This document shows positions 34,220 through 42,215 of a stretch of 42,757 nucleotides of DNA, one piece after another. The stretch is from Rhizobium phaseoli (lineage in GTDB: Bacteria; Pseudomonadota; Alphaproteobacteria; Rhizobiales; Rhizobiaceae). Every line of letters begins with the position of its first letter. Position 1 is the stretch's first letter. The stretch spans positions 1-42,757 of the forward strand of contig NZ_WUFT01000032.1 in assembly GCF_010668805.1 (NCBI RefSeq), in the 5' to 3' direction. The translations under genes and the position numbers were made by a program. The notes under the pieces are model-generated. The model was not told the DNA's origin. It saw only the letters and a list, made by a program, of their open reading frames with translations, and ran no database searches.

Positions 34220-35134
34220 ATGATCGAACGCACGCCAATATTCAATTTCATCTGCTATACGCTTCTGGCGCTCGGCATGGTCATCGCGCTCCTGCCTTTC
34301 GCCATCGTCATCATCGCGTCGACCCTCGATCTGGAGACGGTCAATCGTGTGCCGCTGCCGCTTACGCCAGGCTCGCACTTCTGGGAAAACGTCCAGACCG
34401 CCTGGGTCCGTGCCGATCTCGGCAACAAGCTGTTTCACAGCATCATCTTTGCTGCGGCGGTCGGCGCCGGCAAAGTGATCCTTTCTGCCATGGCAGCCTT
34501 CTCGATCGTCTACTTCCGCTTCCGTGGCCGGTATGTGATTTTCTGGATCATCTTCATCACGCTGATGCTGCCGCTGGAAGTCCGCATCGTGCCGACCTAT
34601 TCGATCGCGGCCAATGCGCTACAGCCGTTCCAGACGATCCTCGATGTTCTCGGCATAAGCTGGCTCGTGGCGCAGATCACCGGCATCCAGATCAAGCTCG
34701 AATGGGGCCTGCTGAATTCCTATCCCGGTCTCGTTCTGCCGTTGGTCGCAACCGCGACCGGCACTTTCCTTTACCGGCAGTTTTACCTGACGGTTCCGGA
34801 CGAACTTGCCGAGGCCTCGAAGATGGACGGATCGGGTCCCGTCCGGTTTTTCTGGGACATTCTGGTGCCGCTTTCGCGGCCAAACATGATTGCACTGTTC
34901 ACGATCATGTTCGTCTGGGCCTGGAACCAGTATCTCTGGCCGCTGCTGATTACCACCGATCCGAATTTCGGCATTGCTGTGACACAGCTCAAGACCCTCA
35001 TCCCCTCCGAATTCGGCCTGCCAGACTGGAACGTTGCCATGGCAGGTACACTTATCATCATGTCGCCGCCGCTGGTGCTCGTCATCCTGATGCAGCGTTG
35101 GTTCGTGCGCGGCCTTATCTCTACCGAGAAATGA
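34220..35134 (+). CDS. ugpE: Glycerol-3-phosphate ABC transporter permease UgpE
   Basis: 304 aa against 281 in E. coli. MIERTPIFNFICYTLLALGM, FIIFITLMLPLEVRI-type helix 3, FLYRQFYLTVPDELAEASKMDGSGPVRFFWDILVPLS (EAA loop) and the terminal MQRWFVRGLISTEK are close to E. coli UgpE. The extra ~20 residues lie in a loop (~135-160, PFQTILDVLGISWLVAQITG). AAGG about 10 nt before ATG 34220, 11 bp after the ugpA stop. Confidence 0.9.
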   Translation: MIERTPIFNFICYTLLALGMVIALLPFAIVIIASTLDLETVNRVPLPLTPGSHFWENVQTAWVRADLGNKLFHSIIFAAAVGAGKVILSAMAAFSIVYFRFRGRYVIFWIIFITLMLPLEVRIVPTYSIAANALQPFQTILDVLGISWLVAQITGIQIKLEWGLLNSYPGLVLPLVATATGTFLYRQFYLTVPDELAEASKMDGSGPVRFFWDILVPLSRPNMIALFTIMFVWAWNQYLWPLLITTDPNFGIAVTQLKTLIPSEFGLPDWNVAMAGTLIIMSPPLVLVILMQRWFVRGLISTEK

Positions 35135-35146
35135 AGGAATAGTCCT

Positions 35147-36256
35147 GTGGCACCTATCTCAATCCGTGATGTGAAGAAGAGCTACGGCAAGAATCCCGTC
35201 ATTCACGGCGTCGATCTCGAAATCCAGTCCGGCGAATTTATCGTCATCCTCGGCCCGTCCGGCTGCGGCAAGTCCACGCTGCTGCGCATGATCGCCGGCC
35301 TCGAGGAAATCAGCGGCGGCGAAATTGCCATCGACGGGCGCGTCGTCAACCAGCTGGAGCCGCGCGAGCGCGGCTGCGCCATGGTGTTCCAGAACTACGC
35401 GCTTTATCCGCACATGACCGTCGCCGAGAATATCGGCTACGCCTTGAAGGTGGCTGGCGTTGCGAAGGCGGAGCGTACCCGGCGCATAGGCGAGGTCGCC
35501 AAGGCGCTCAGCCTCGAACCGTTCCTCGAACGCAGACCGGCCGCCCTTTCCGGTGGTCAGCGCCAGCGTGTCGCCATGGGCCGCGCGATGATCCGCGAGC
35601 CGAAGGTGTTCCTCTTCGACGAACCGCTGTCGAACCTCGACGCCAAGCTGCGCATCGCCATGCGCGCCGAAATCCGCCGCCTGCACCGCCGCCTCGGCGC
35701 CACCTCGATCTTCGTCACGCATGATCAGACCGAGGCCATGACGCTGGCCGACCGGCTGGTGGTGATGAACGGCGGCACGGTCGAGCAGGTCGGCACCCCG
35801 GAAGAAGTCTATCATCATCCGGTGTCGCGTTTCGTTGCCGGCTTCGTCGGCACGCCGGCGATGAACCTGCTCGAAGGCACGATCAATGACGAGGGTGTCT
35901 TCGTCTACGATCAGAGCCGCAAGATCGCGCTGCCGCGCGAGCGCGCAGCACCGCTGAAAGGCAAACGCGTCGTGCTCGGCATGCGCGCCGAAGCGGCCAG
36001 GCTGGTGGCCCCGGATGCGCCCGGCGCTCTCACCGCAACGGCCGATTTCATCGAAGAACTCGGCGCAAGCCGTGTCGTTCACGCCGATTTCGACGGGCTG
36101 CCCTTTGCCGTGGCGCTGACCGAAGCCGTGAAAGTGAAATCCGGCGATCTGATCGGCATCGCCATCGACCATAGCGCGATCCATCTCTATGCCGCCGATA
36201 CCGGCCGGATCATCGAGAACCCTGTGATGAGCAGCGCTGGCGCCGTTCACGCTTGA
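35147..36256 (+). CDS. ugpC: Glycerol-3-phosphate ABC transporter ATPase UgpC
   Basis: 369 aa. Walker A GPSGCGKST (36-44), signature LSGGQ (134-138), Walker B VFLFDEP (154-160), VTHDQTEAMTLADR with the switch His, and a C-terminal TOBE domain. It begins GTG at 35147, 12 bp after ugpE. Completes ugpBAEC; ugpQ is not present downstream. The large antisense frame 35159-36301 is a shadow. Confidence 0.9.
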   Translation: MAPISIRDVKKSYGKNPVIHGVDLEIQSGEFIVILGPSGCGKSTLLRMIAGLEEISGGEIAIDGRVVNQLEPRERGCAMVFQNYALYPHMTVAENIGYALKVAGVAKAERTRRIGEVAKALSLEPFLERRPAALSGGQRQRVAMGRAMIREPKVFLFDEPLSNLDAKLRIAMRAEIRRLHRRLGATSIFVTHDQTEAMTLADRLVVMNGGTVEQVGTPEEVYHHPVSRFVAGFVGTPAMNLLEGTINDEGVFVYDQSRKIALPRERAAPLKGKRVVLGMRAEAARLVAPDAPGALTATADFIEELGASRVVHADFDGLPFAVALTEAVKVKSGDLIGIAIDHSAIHLYAADTGRIIENPVMSSAGAVHA

Positions 36257-36304
36257 GGGGACGCGCCGCGGTCGCTTCCTTCCCGGCGGGCTTGACGGCA
36301 TGCA

Positions 36305-36776
36305 TCAGCGATGGATCGGGTCGATCCAGGGCACATCTTCCGGTTTCTCGATCGGATCGATGTCGAGATTGACGACGACCGGCTCCTGGCCTGAACGGAC
36401 GAGCACGCATTCCAGCGTCTCGTCGCGGCTGGCGTTGATCTCCTGGTGCGGCACATAGGGCGGAACATAGATGAAGTCGCCGGGACCGGCCGGCGGTATA
36501 TTCCAGATGCTCGCCCCAGCGCATGCGGGCCTTGCCCTTGACCACGTAGATGATGCTTTCGAGGTCACCGTGATGATGGGCGCCGGTCTTGGCTTTGGCA
36601 TGGATCGTCACCGTGCCGGCCCAGATCTTCTCGGCCCCGGCACGCGCATTGTTGATCGCGGTTGCCCGGTTCATGCCTGCCGTCTGCGCAGTGTTCGGAT
36701 CGAGCGAATTGCCGGGAACGACCTTGACGCCATGTTCCCGCCAGTCGATGTGGTGATGCTCGTGATCGTCGCTCAT
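36305..36776 (-). pseudogene. Cupin-domain protein broken by a frameshift
   Basis: The N-terminal part (MSDDHEHHHIDWREHGVKVV... to MRWGEHLEYTA) is read from ATG 36776 with SD GGAGG. The C-terminal part (AGPGDFIYVPPYVPHQEINASRDETLECVLVRSGQEPVVVN...) is in another frame and ends at 36305. The two join at about 36485-36496 as one continuous cupin, so two bases are lost or one gained there. Metal-binding HHH...E (GAHHHGDLES) and VPPYVPHQ lie on opposite sides of the break. In the present frame the protein would end in ~90 unrelated residues. It may be a recent pseudogene or a sequencing error. Confidence 0.8.
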
Positions 36777-36807
36777 GCCTTGCCTCCACCTTCGATGTGA
36801 GCAATTT

Positions 36808-36914
36808 AAAGCATGTCGCGCAAAAGTGTGCAGCGGTTTTGCGGCAACGACACGCGTAAAAACAAAAAGCTAAAGCGCAAGGAGCGAATCTGAAAGATCG
36901 CGACGCGCTTTAGC
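36808..36914. repeat. Second-type intergenic repeat with inverted arms
   Basis: Contains CGCGCAAAA...TTTTGCGG near 36818-36844 and a perfect 10-bp pair GCTAAAGCGC (36869-36878) / GCGCTTTAGC (36905-36914). The AAAGCATGTCGCGCAAAAG opening is, from memory, a recurrent Rhizobiaceae intergenic sequence. It lies between the cupin and the CMD-like gene, in the promoter region of both. Confidence 0.55.
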
Positions 36915-36972
36915 TGGGCGCGGCGCGGCGGCCAAGCGGATTTATTTTCGTGCATCAGAAAGAGCGGACCCG

Positions 36973-37509
36973 ATGAGCCACCTGCCACAGATCGATTACG
37001 ACAGCGCTTCGCAAGAGGTTCGTGCGGCGCATGACGAGGAAGTCAGGCTGCGCGGACGCATGACCAACATGAAGCGAACGCTCTTACATTCGCCCGCCGC
37101 CCATCGCATCTATGCCGAATGGTTCACGCTGCGGGCAGAACTCGATCCCGCTATCAGCGACCGGGCGATCTGGATATTCTCCCATGCAATCTCGAAAGCG
37201 GCGCAATCGAAGATAGCCATTACGTTCTTTCGCCGGGCGCTGATCAACAAGGGTTTCAATCCCGACGCGCTGGAACTTTCCGAGGAGGAAGCGCTGCTCG
37301 ACGCTTTCGGCAAGGCGATCGTCGTCGATTCCAACGCTATTCCCACTGACGTCTGGGCGAAGCTGAAACAGCGCTACGAGACCAAGGTGCTGGTCGATCT
37401 CGTCGCTTTCGCCGGCATCATGCTGGCCACCGCCGTCTTCAACAATGTCGTCGAGGTCGATTTCGACCCCGAGCTTGAAGCCTTTGCCGAAGGTGCAAAC
37501 CCGACCTAA
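36973..37509 (+). CDS. Carboxymuconolactone-decarboxylase-like (AhpD-like) protein without cysteines
   Basis: 178 aa all-helical protein. LPQIDYDSASQEVRAAHDEEVRLRGRMTNMKRTLLHSPAAHRIYAEWFTLRAEL and DRAIWIFSHAISKAAQSKIAITFFRRALI fit the CMD/AhpD-like superfamily. There is no Cys in the protein, so the AhpD CxxC redox pair is absent and peroxidase-reductase activity is unlikely. Starts at ATG 36973. Convergent with the isomerase-like gene, overlapping its end by 4 nt. Function unknown. Confidence 0.65.
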   Translation: MSHLPQIDYDSASQEVRAAHDEEVRLRGRMTNMKRTLLHSPAAHRIYAEWFTLRAELDPAISDRAIWIFSHAISKAAQSKIAITFFRRALINKGFNPDALELSEEEALLDAFGKAIVVDSNAIPTDVWAKLKQRYETKVLVDLVAFAGIMLATAVFNNVVEVDFDPELEAFAEGANPT

Positions 37510-38276
37510 CCGTTCAGCGAAGCGATCGCGGCCATGACTGCGTCGGCGCCGGGCATTGTCGGCCGGTATTCCAAGCCGACGGCGCCGTCGTAACCGTTGG
37601 CGAAGATCCAGCCGAGGCGGTGGGCAAGGTCGATGCTGCCGGAGCCCGGTTCGTTGCGGCCGGGATGATCGGCGACATGGACGTGGATCACGCGGTCGAG
37701 GCGGCCCTCGAGCACCTCTTCCGTCCGTTCGTCCATCACGGCGGAATGGTAGATGTCGTAGACGATGCCAATCTCCGGGCGGGCGACGTCATCGATGATG
37801 TCGAGGCCCTCGCTAGTTGAATCGAGGAAATAGCCGACATGGTCGATGCGGATGTTGAGCGGCTCGACGCCGAGGCGCACACCGCTGCCTGCAAGAATAT
37901 CGGCGCCGGCTTTTAGCGTTTCGGTGAGCGTTCGGCGCTGCTCTTTGCGGGGCACGTTCGGAAGATCGTTGCCCGCCTGGGCAATCAGCACCGGCGCGCC
38001 GAGACGCCTTGCCACGGCGACGGATTCGGCAAGGCCTTTCAGCCAGGCCTGCCGGTTGCCGGCCTCGGTCAGCGCGATCATCGGTTCGGCGACGAGGCTG
38101 GTGACGGCAAGGCCGGTTTCATCAAGCGCCGCCTCGATCGCGTCCAGATCCTTGTCTGTCCAGCGCCAGAACTCGATCGCCGTCAGGCCGCTGGCATGAG
38201 CGCGGCGGATGCGATCGGAAAAGCTGTCGCCCTCTTCGGCAAACAGCCACTCTATGCAGGCTGAATAATGTCGCAT
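37506..38276 (-). CDS. Xylose-isomerase-like TIM-barrel protein, hydroxypyruvate-isomerase-like
   Basis: 256 aa. Metal ligands of the Hyi/sugar-epimerase family are visible: E138 (LGVEPLN), D174 (VYDIYH), H200 region (HVHVADHPGRNEPGSG) and E236 (GLEYRP). Probably isomerises or epimerises a small ketose or hydroxypyruvate. ATG 38276 has AGAGGAG 6 nt upstream; the frame to 38330 reads into the intergenic region. Divergent from the SDR gene, with an inverted repeat between them, so the two may share a regulator and pathway. Exact substrate not readable. Confidence 0.75.
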   Translation of the reverse strand: MRHYSACIEWLFAEEGDSFSDRIRRAHASGLTAIEFWRWTDKDLDAIEAALDETGLAVTSLVAEPMIALTEAGNRQAWLKGLAESVAVARRLGAPVLIAQAGNDLPNVPRKEQRRTLTETLKAGADILAGSGVRLGVEPLNIRIDHVGYFLDSTSEGLDIIDDVARPEIGIVYDIYHSAVMDERTEEVLEGRLDRVIHVHVADHPGRNEPGSGSIDLAHRLGWIFANGYDGAVGLEYRPTMPGADAVMAAIASLNG

Positions 38277-38343
38277 GAAAGCTCCTCTTCTGTGTGGATC
38301 CAGGCTGCGACAGATCGGTGCCTGTCGCAAGAGGCGTTTGGGT

Positions 38344-38387
38344 GCTTGACGCCCGGATCCATTGGCGAAACACTCAGTGCGTCAAGC
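38344..38387. promoter_or_regulatory. Perfect 9-bp inverted repeat between divergent genes
   Basis: GCTTGACGC (38344-38352) and GCGTCAAGC (38379-38387), 26-bp spacer, about 35 bp centre to centre. Each arm contains TTGACG, which resembles a -35 box. Candidate operator for a regulator controlling the isomerase-like and SDR genes; the regulator is not in the immediate vicinity. Confidence 0.5.
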
Positions 38388-38413
38388 CGGAACCGCAGGC
38401 TTTGGAGGAACAT

Positions 38414-39202
38414 ATGGATTTGAGACTGAGGGGAAAGACCGCCGTCATCACCGGCGCGTCTGTCGGCATTGGGTTGGCGATCGCCGAGGGGCTGGCGGCT
38501 GAGGGCTCCAATCTCGTGTTGGCGGCCCGCGGCGGTGAACGGCTCGAGTCGGAAGCCGCCCGGATCGCCGAGAAGTATGGCGTCAGCGCCGCCGCTATTG
38601 TCGCCGATGTGGCGACGGTTGCGGGAACCGAGGCGATCATTGCGGCAGCGGCCGAAAAAGGCGGCGCCGACATCCTCATCAACAATGCCGGCACCGGTTC
38701 GAACGAGACGGTGATGGAGGCGCCCGACGAGAAGTGGCAGACCTATTGGGATCTGCATGTGATGGCTGCCGTGCGGCTGGCGCGCGGAATTGCGCCGCAG
38801 ATGAAGGAACGCGGCGGCGGTGTGATCCTGCACAATGCCTCGATCTGCGCCGTCCAGCCGCTCTGGTACGAGCCGATCTACAATGTCAGCAAGTCGGCAC
38901 TGATGATGTTTTCGAAGACGCTCTCGACCGAGCTCATCAAGGATTATATCCGCGTCAACTGCGTCAATGCCGGCCTGATCCTGACGCCCGACTGGATCAA
39001 GACCGCCAAGCAATTGACGGCCGAAACCGGCGGAAACTGGGAAGGCTACCTGCAGAGCGTCGCCAACGAGCACGCCGCCTCCAAACGGTTCGGCACGCCC
39101 GAAGAACTGGCAAACGTCTTCGTCTTCCTGAGTTCGGAGCGCGCGAGCTATTGCGTCGGCTCCACCTATTTCGTCGATGGCGGTATGCTGAAGACGATCT
39201 GA
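38414..39202 (+). CDS. Short-chain dehydrogenase/reductase (SDR), classical type
   Basis: 262 aa. The nucleotide-binding TGASVGIG (13-20) is followed by N90-NAG, S143, and Y156-x3-K160, the full catalytic set. It ends with YCVGSTYFVDGGMLKTI. LAARG at the end of beta-2 suggests NADP(H) use, which is an inference. SD GGAGG lies before ATG 38414. Probably oxidises or reduces a sugar or polyol together with the divergent isomerase-like protein. Confidence 0.85.
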   Translation: MDLRLRGKTAVITGASVGIGLAIAEGLAAEGSNLVLAARGGERLESEAARIAEKYGVSAAAIVADVATVAGTEAIIAAAAEKGGADILINNAGTGSNETVMEAPDEKWQTYWDLHVMAAVRLARGIAPQMKERGGGVILHNASICAVQPLWYEPIYNVSKSALMMFSKTLSTELIKDYIRVNCVNAGLILTPDWIKTAKQLTAETGGNWEGYLQSVANEHAASKRFGTPEELANVFVFLSSERASYCVGSTYFVDGGMLKTI

Positions 39203-39210
39203 CTGGTCCT

Positions 39211-39309
39211 GCAGCGCCGCGCGTCTTTTCAGACGCGCAAAGGACGCTGTAGCACTTTGAATTGCTGCATAATTGTCCTTAAATCGATTCCGATTTAAGG
39301 AATTATGCA
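39211..39309. repeat. RIME-like intergenic repeat, copy 2
   Basis: Inverse orientation to copy 1. First palindrome CCGCGCGTCT-TTTC-AGACGCGC; second has arms TGCATAAT...TCCTTAAATCG and CGATTTAAGGA...ATTATGCA. It starts 9 bp after the SDR stop and could also act as its terminator. Confidence 0.75.
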
Positions 39310-39378
39310 GTAGCAGCATCCCTCAGCAAGTCGGCTCTTTCCAAGACTGCCGGGCGGCCTGTGGACGTTGCCGATATA

Positions 39379-39395
39379 AGCTATAAATAATAGCT
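39379..39395. promoter_or_regulatory. AT-rich palindrome upstream of the Rrf2 gene
   Basis: AGCTAT, AAATA, ATAGCT, 82 bp before the Rrf2 start in an AT-rich segment. Candidate autoregulatory site; Rrf2 proteins bind AT-rich dyads. Nothing else is seen in 39310-39477. Confidence 0.4.
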
Positions 39396-39477
39396 ATTTT
39401 GTTGTATGTTCACGCTTTTGACGCTATTTGCTTGCTATTGGCAGGATAAATACTGCGTTTTCTACAGGGCAACGACG

Positions 39478-39942
39478 ATGCTGACTAAAAAGGGCAAATA
39501 CGGGCTGAAGGCGCTGGTGGATCTGGCGCGGCTGGCGCCGGGTGAGACCGCCTTTATCAATGACATCGCAAACCGCAATAATATCCCGAAGAAATTCCTC
39601 GATACGATCCTGCTCGAACTGCGCAATGTCGGCATCCTGCGCTCGAAGAAGGGGCCGGGCGGCGGCTATTCCCTGTCGCGGCCGGCCTCCGAAATCCGCA
39701 TCGGCCATGTCATCCGCACGCTCGATGGGCCGCTGGCGCCGATCCGCTGTGCCAGCCGTACGGCTTACGAGGCCTGCGACGACTGCGCCGATCCGGAAAC
39801 CTGTCAGGTGCGGCGCTCGATGACCGATGTTCGTGACGCGATCGCCGCCATTCTCGACAATATGAGCCTCGAGCAATTCGTCGCCGCCGGTGGCCGCATC
39901 GAAGGCCCCGAGGAACAATTCCCAGTCTCCGCCGCCAGCTGA
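39478..39942 (+). CDS. Rrf2 family transcriptional regulator with four-cysteine motif
   Basis: 154 aa. The winged HTH MLTKKGKYGLKALVDLARL...FINDIANRNNIPKKFLDTILLELRNVGILRSKKGPGGGYSL is canonical Rrf2. C91, C100, C103 and C109 lie in the loop where IscR/NsrR/RirA bind an Fe-S cluster, so cluster sensing is plausible; the C-x8-C-x2-C-x5-C spacing differs from IscR. I chose ATG 39478 from the family start. It is convergent, 1 bp apart, with an SfnB-like gene, which hints at control of sulfur acquisition (CymR-like); this is inference. Confidence 0.85.
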   Translation: MLTKKGKYGLKALVDLARLAPGETAFINDIANRNNIPKKFLDTILLELRNVGILRSKKGPGGGYSLSRPASEIRIGHVIRTLDGPLAPIRCASRTAYEACDDCADPETCQVRRSMTDVRDAIAAILDNMSLEQFVAAGGRIEGPEEQFPVSAAS

Positions 39943-39943
39943 G

Positions 39944-41071
39944 TTAGGCGTCGCTGGGCGTCGACCTATATTCGCCTGCGGCACGCAGCAGCTTGTCCCG
40001 TGGCAGCGACAGCGCATGAATGCGGGCATTGCGCCAATGCCGGTCGAGATTGAGCCCGATACCGGCTGATGTTTCCCCCGCTAGTTCGAACAGCGCGTTT
40101 GCGGAGTCGAGTGCCGTTTCCCCGGCAAGGATCGCGGCCGCCGACGCGGAGAAATGCGCGTCTGCCATCGCGGCCTCCACAGGATTGACCTGGGCAATGT
40201 CGAGTTTGCGGCCAGCCCGTTCCAGGGCTGCGGCCGTCGCTTCGATGCGGACGGCGCGTTCGCCGATCCGGGGAAGGATCGTCGTGCCGCGATCGCCAAT
40301 TGTCGTCATTAGGTCGTTCCATGCGGCCCGCGCGATGCCGAGGCTGACACCTGCCTTGAGCAGCAGGCCGAGCGAGATGCCGGTCGAATATTCGAAGGAG
40401 GGGGCTGGCGCAATCGCATCGGCATTGACGTGAAGCGTGCTGACGATCGCCGTCGCGGATCCGTTGGTGCGCTGGCCGAAGCCGTCCCAATCGTCGATCA
40501 CCTGCACGCCTTCGTCATTGCGTACGAGGTAGAGCGTCACCGGGCGGCCGGGTGGAGCGGTGGCGGCGGCCGCGATCCAGTCGGCAAATAGAATGCCGGG
40601 CGCTTGCCGCGTTCGCCCGCTCAGGCGGTAGCCCGGGCCTTCGGCCGTAAGCTCGGCTCCCTCGGTGAAGGTGGCGCCGGCAAAGCGGTCGCCGAGCAGC
40701 ACACGGGCAAACAGCGATGCCTTTAAATCCTCACCAGCCTGGGTGCGGAGCGCTTCCAGCGCGCAAAAATGGTTTTCCAGCGCCTCGCCGATCGAGGCAT
40801 CGCTCTCGGCGATGATTGCGACGATTTCGGCGAGCAGCGCGTTCGATACGTCGAGCCCTTCATGGTCGGGCGGAACAGTGATCGCCGTCAGTCCCGAGAC
40901 CGACAGCGCATCAAGTTCAGCAAAGGGCAGCACGCGGTTGATGTCGCGTTCCCTCGCCTGATGCCGGAATGCGGCGGCGAGGCTGCGGGCGGTGGATATC
41001 GCCTCCTCTTCACTTTCGATGCGATGTGCGGGAGGCCTCACTTTATCCTGAAACTGCGATACCGTTCCCAT
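39944..41071 (-). CDS. Acyl-CoA-dehydrogenase-fold flavin oxidoreductase (SfnB/DszC-like)
   Basis: 375 aa. Helical N-terminal domain (ARSLAAAFRHQARERDINRVLPFAELDALSVSGLTAITVPPDHEG), beta domain with FAGATFTEGAELTAEGPGYRLSGRTRQAPGILFADWI, and a C-terminal helical bundle. This is the pattern of the SfnB/DszC flavin-dependent branch that helps release sulfur from organosulfur compounds, rather than of true acyl-CoA dehydrogenases. AGGAAAG lies upstream of ATG 41071, and a RIME-like element begins 16 bp before the start. Substrate not determined. Confidence 0.75.
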   Translation of the reverse strand: MGTVSQFQDKVRPPAHRIESEEEAISTARSLAAAFRHQARERDINRVLPFAELDALSVSGLTAITVPPDHEGLDVSNALLAEIVAIIAESDASIGEALENHFCALEALRTQAGEDLKASLFARVLLGDRFAGATFTEGAELTAEGPGYRLSGRTRQAPGILFADWIAAAATAPPGRPVTLYLVRNDEGVQVIDDWDGFGQRTNGSATAIVSTLHVNADAIAPAPSFEYSTGISLGLLLKAGVSLGIARAAWNDLMTTIGDRGTTILPRIGERAVRIEATAAALERAGRKLDIAQVNPVEAAMADAHFSASAAAILAGETALDSANALFELAGETSAGIGLNLDRHWRNARIHALSLPRDKLLRAAGEYRSTPSDA

Positions 41072-41086
41072 CGGTCACTCTTTCCT

Positions 41087-41178
41087 ACAGCGCCGCAGGC
41101 TCTTTTCAGACCTGCAAAGAATGCTGCAACAGGTTGACTCGGCGCCTCGTGCTTTCCGAAAATCGCTCCGATTTTCGG
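41087..41178. repeat. RIME-like repeat, copy 3 (variant)
   Basis: ACAGCGCCGCAGG...CCTGCAAAGAATGCTG resembles the first half of copy 2. A perfect 10-bp hairpin CCGAAAATCG-CTC-CGATTTTCGG (41156-41178) replaces the second palindrome. It lies just upstream of the SfnB-like gene. Confidence 0.6.
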
Positions 41179-41373
41179 GCCGATGCGAGAGATACAGGAG
41201 TGGGGGATCGGCCCACGAATGATAAGGCCGGTTTTTCTACAAAACCCAAAGGCTTTGAATTTTCTTACCAGCTTGATTGCCTTGTGCTCCACTCTACTTA
41301 CGGTGAAGTGGGGCTTCCTTGATCGAGAAACTTGATGGGCAGTACTCTTGCTCGCAACGGCGAGGTTTCGAAA

Positions 41374-42111
41374 ATGGCACGCCAGCCGAGACCGCGCCTG
41401 ACGCTGGATATCGCTGCTATACCCACCTATGCGATCGGTGACATCCATGGGCGGTACGATCTGCTTGTGAAAGCAGAAGAGGCGATCCTGCGCGATGCCG
41501 CGCGGCTGCCAGGGCGCAAGCTGATCGTCACGCTTGGCGACTATATCGACCGTGGGCCGGAATCGGCCCAGGTCATCACTCATCTCATGGAGCCGCCGCC
41601 GGATGAGTTCGATCGCATCTGCCTCGCCGGCAATCACGAAATTGCCATGCTCGACTATATCGATGGCTGGATCTCCTATGACGAGTGGATGGGGATGGGT
41701 TCGGCAGAGTCGCTCAAATCCTATGGACTCGATCCGGAGCATCTGCCGCTGGTCTTTCCCTCCGGCGCAAAGCTCGATGCCTTCATCCGCCAGTCGCTAC
41801 CGCGCACGCATATCGATTTCATGCGGGCGATGCCTGTCATGCTGGATACTCCGAGCGTAATTTTCGTGCATGCCGGCATCAATCCGAAGCTGCCGCTCGG
41901 CGAGCAGACGGACGAGGATCTGGTCATCATCCGTCAGCGGTTTCTCGAAAGCCGGGTGCCGTTGCCGAAACTCGTCGTTCACGGCCATACGCCGAACAAC
42001 GAGCCCGACATACGGTCGAAACGGCTCAATCTCGATACACGCGCCTATCGTAGCGGCAAGCTCACCGTCGCCCGTTTGTGGCAGAGCGAGGTGCATCTGT
42101 TTTCCACCTGA
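41374..42111 (+). CDS. Metallophosphoesterase, PP2A/PrpA-like serine/threonine phosphatase
   Basis: 245 aa. All calcineurin-type metal motifs are present: GDIHGR (22-27), GDYIDRG (55-61), GNHE (86-89), FVHAGIN and VHGHTP. Cytosolic; no signal or membrane helix. It may dephosphorylate proteins or small phosphoesters such as diadenosine polyphosphates. ATG 41374 has CGAGG about 9 nt upstream; an in-frame ATG at 41335 would add 13 residues. Stands alone, divergent from the SfnB-like gene. Confidence 0.85.
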   Translation: MARQPRPRLTLDIAAIPTYAIGDIHGRYDLLVKAEEAILRDAARLPGRKLIVTLGDYIDRGPESAQVITHLMEPPPDEFDRICLAGNHEIAMLDYIDGWISYDEWMGMGSAESLKSYGLDPEHLPLVFPSGAKLDAFIRQSLPRTHIDFMRAMPVMLDTPSVIFVHAGINPKLPLGEQTDEDLVIIRQRFLESRVPLPKLVVHGHTPNNEPDIRSKRLNLDTRAYRSGKLTVARLWQSEVHLFST

Positions 42112-42215
42112 CTCTTCCCGCCTCTTACGGGGCCAGGAAAGCTAGTAGTATGCCCAGAAGCTGATCAGCACGCCGGGGCATGCGAAACGGTCCATAATGG
42201 GAGCCGGGCCTTTAC

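Noticed and set aside
31689..34238. 849-codon open frame on the minus strand
   Set aside because: It is antisense to ugpB and ugpA, rich in Arg/Gly/Glu/Asp/Val as expected for a mirror frame of GC-rich codons, with no recognisable domain.
35159..36301. 380-codon minus-strand frame opposite ugpC
   Set aside because: Mirror frame of a well-supported ATPase gene; no motif.
36808..36914. CRISPR array or small RNA at this palindrome-rich gap
   Set aside because: No regularly spaced direct repeats; the structure is better explained as a known type of intergenic repeat. No CRISPR, insertion sequence, attachment site or replication origin was seen anywhere in the window.
38252..39319. 355-codon minus-strand frame opposite the SDR gene
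   Set aside because: Shadow frame; the SDR on the plus strand has its full catalytic set and a good SD.
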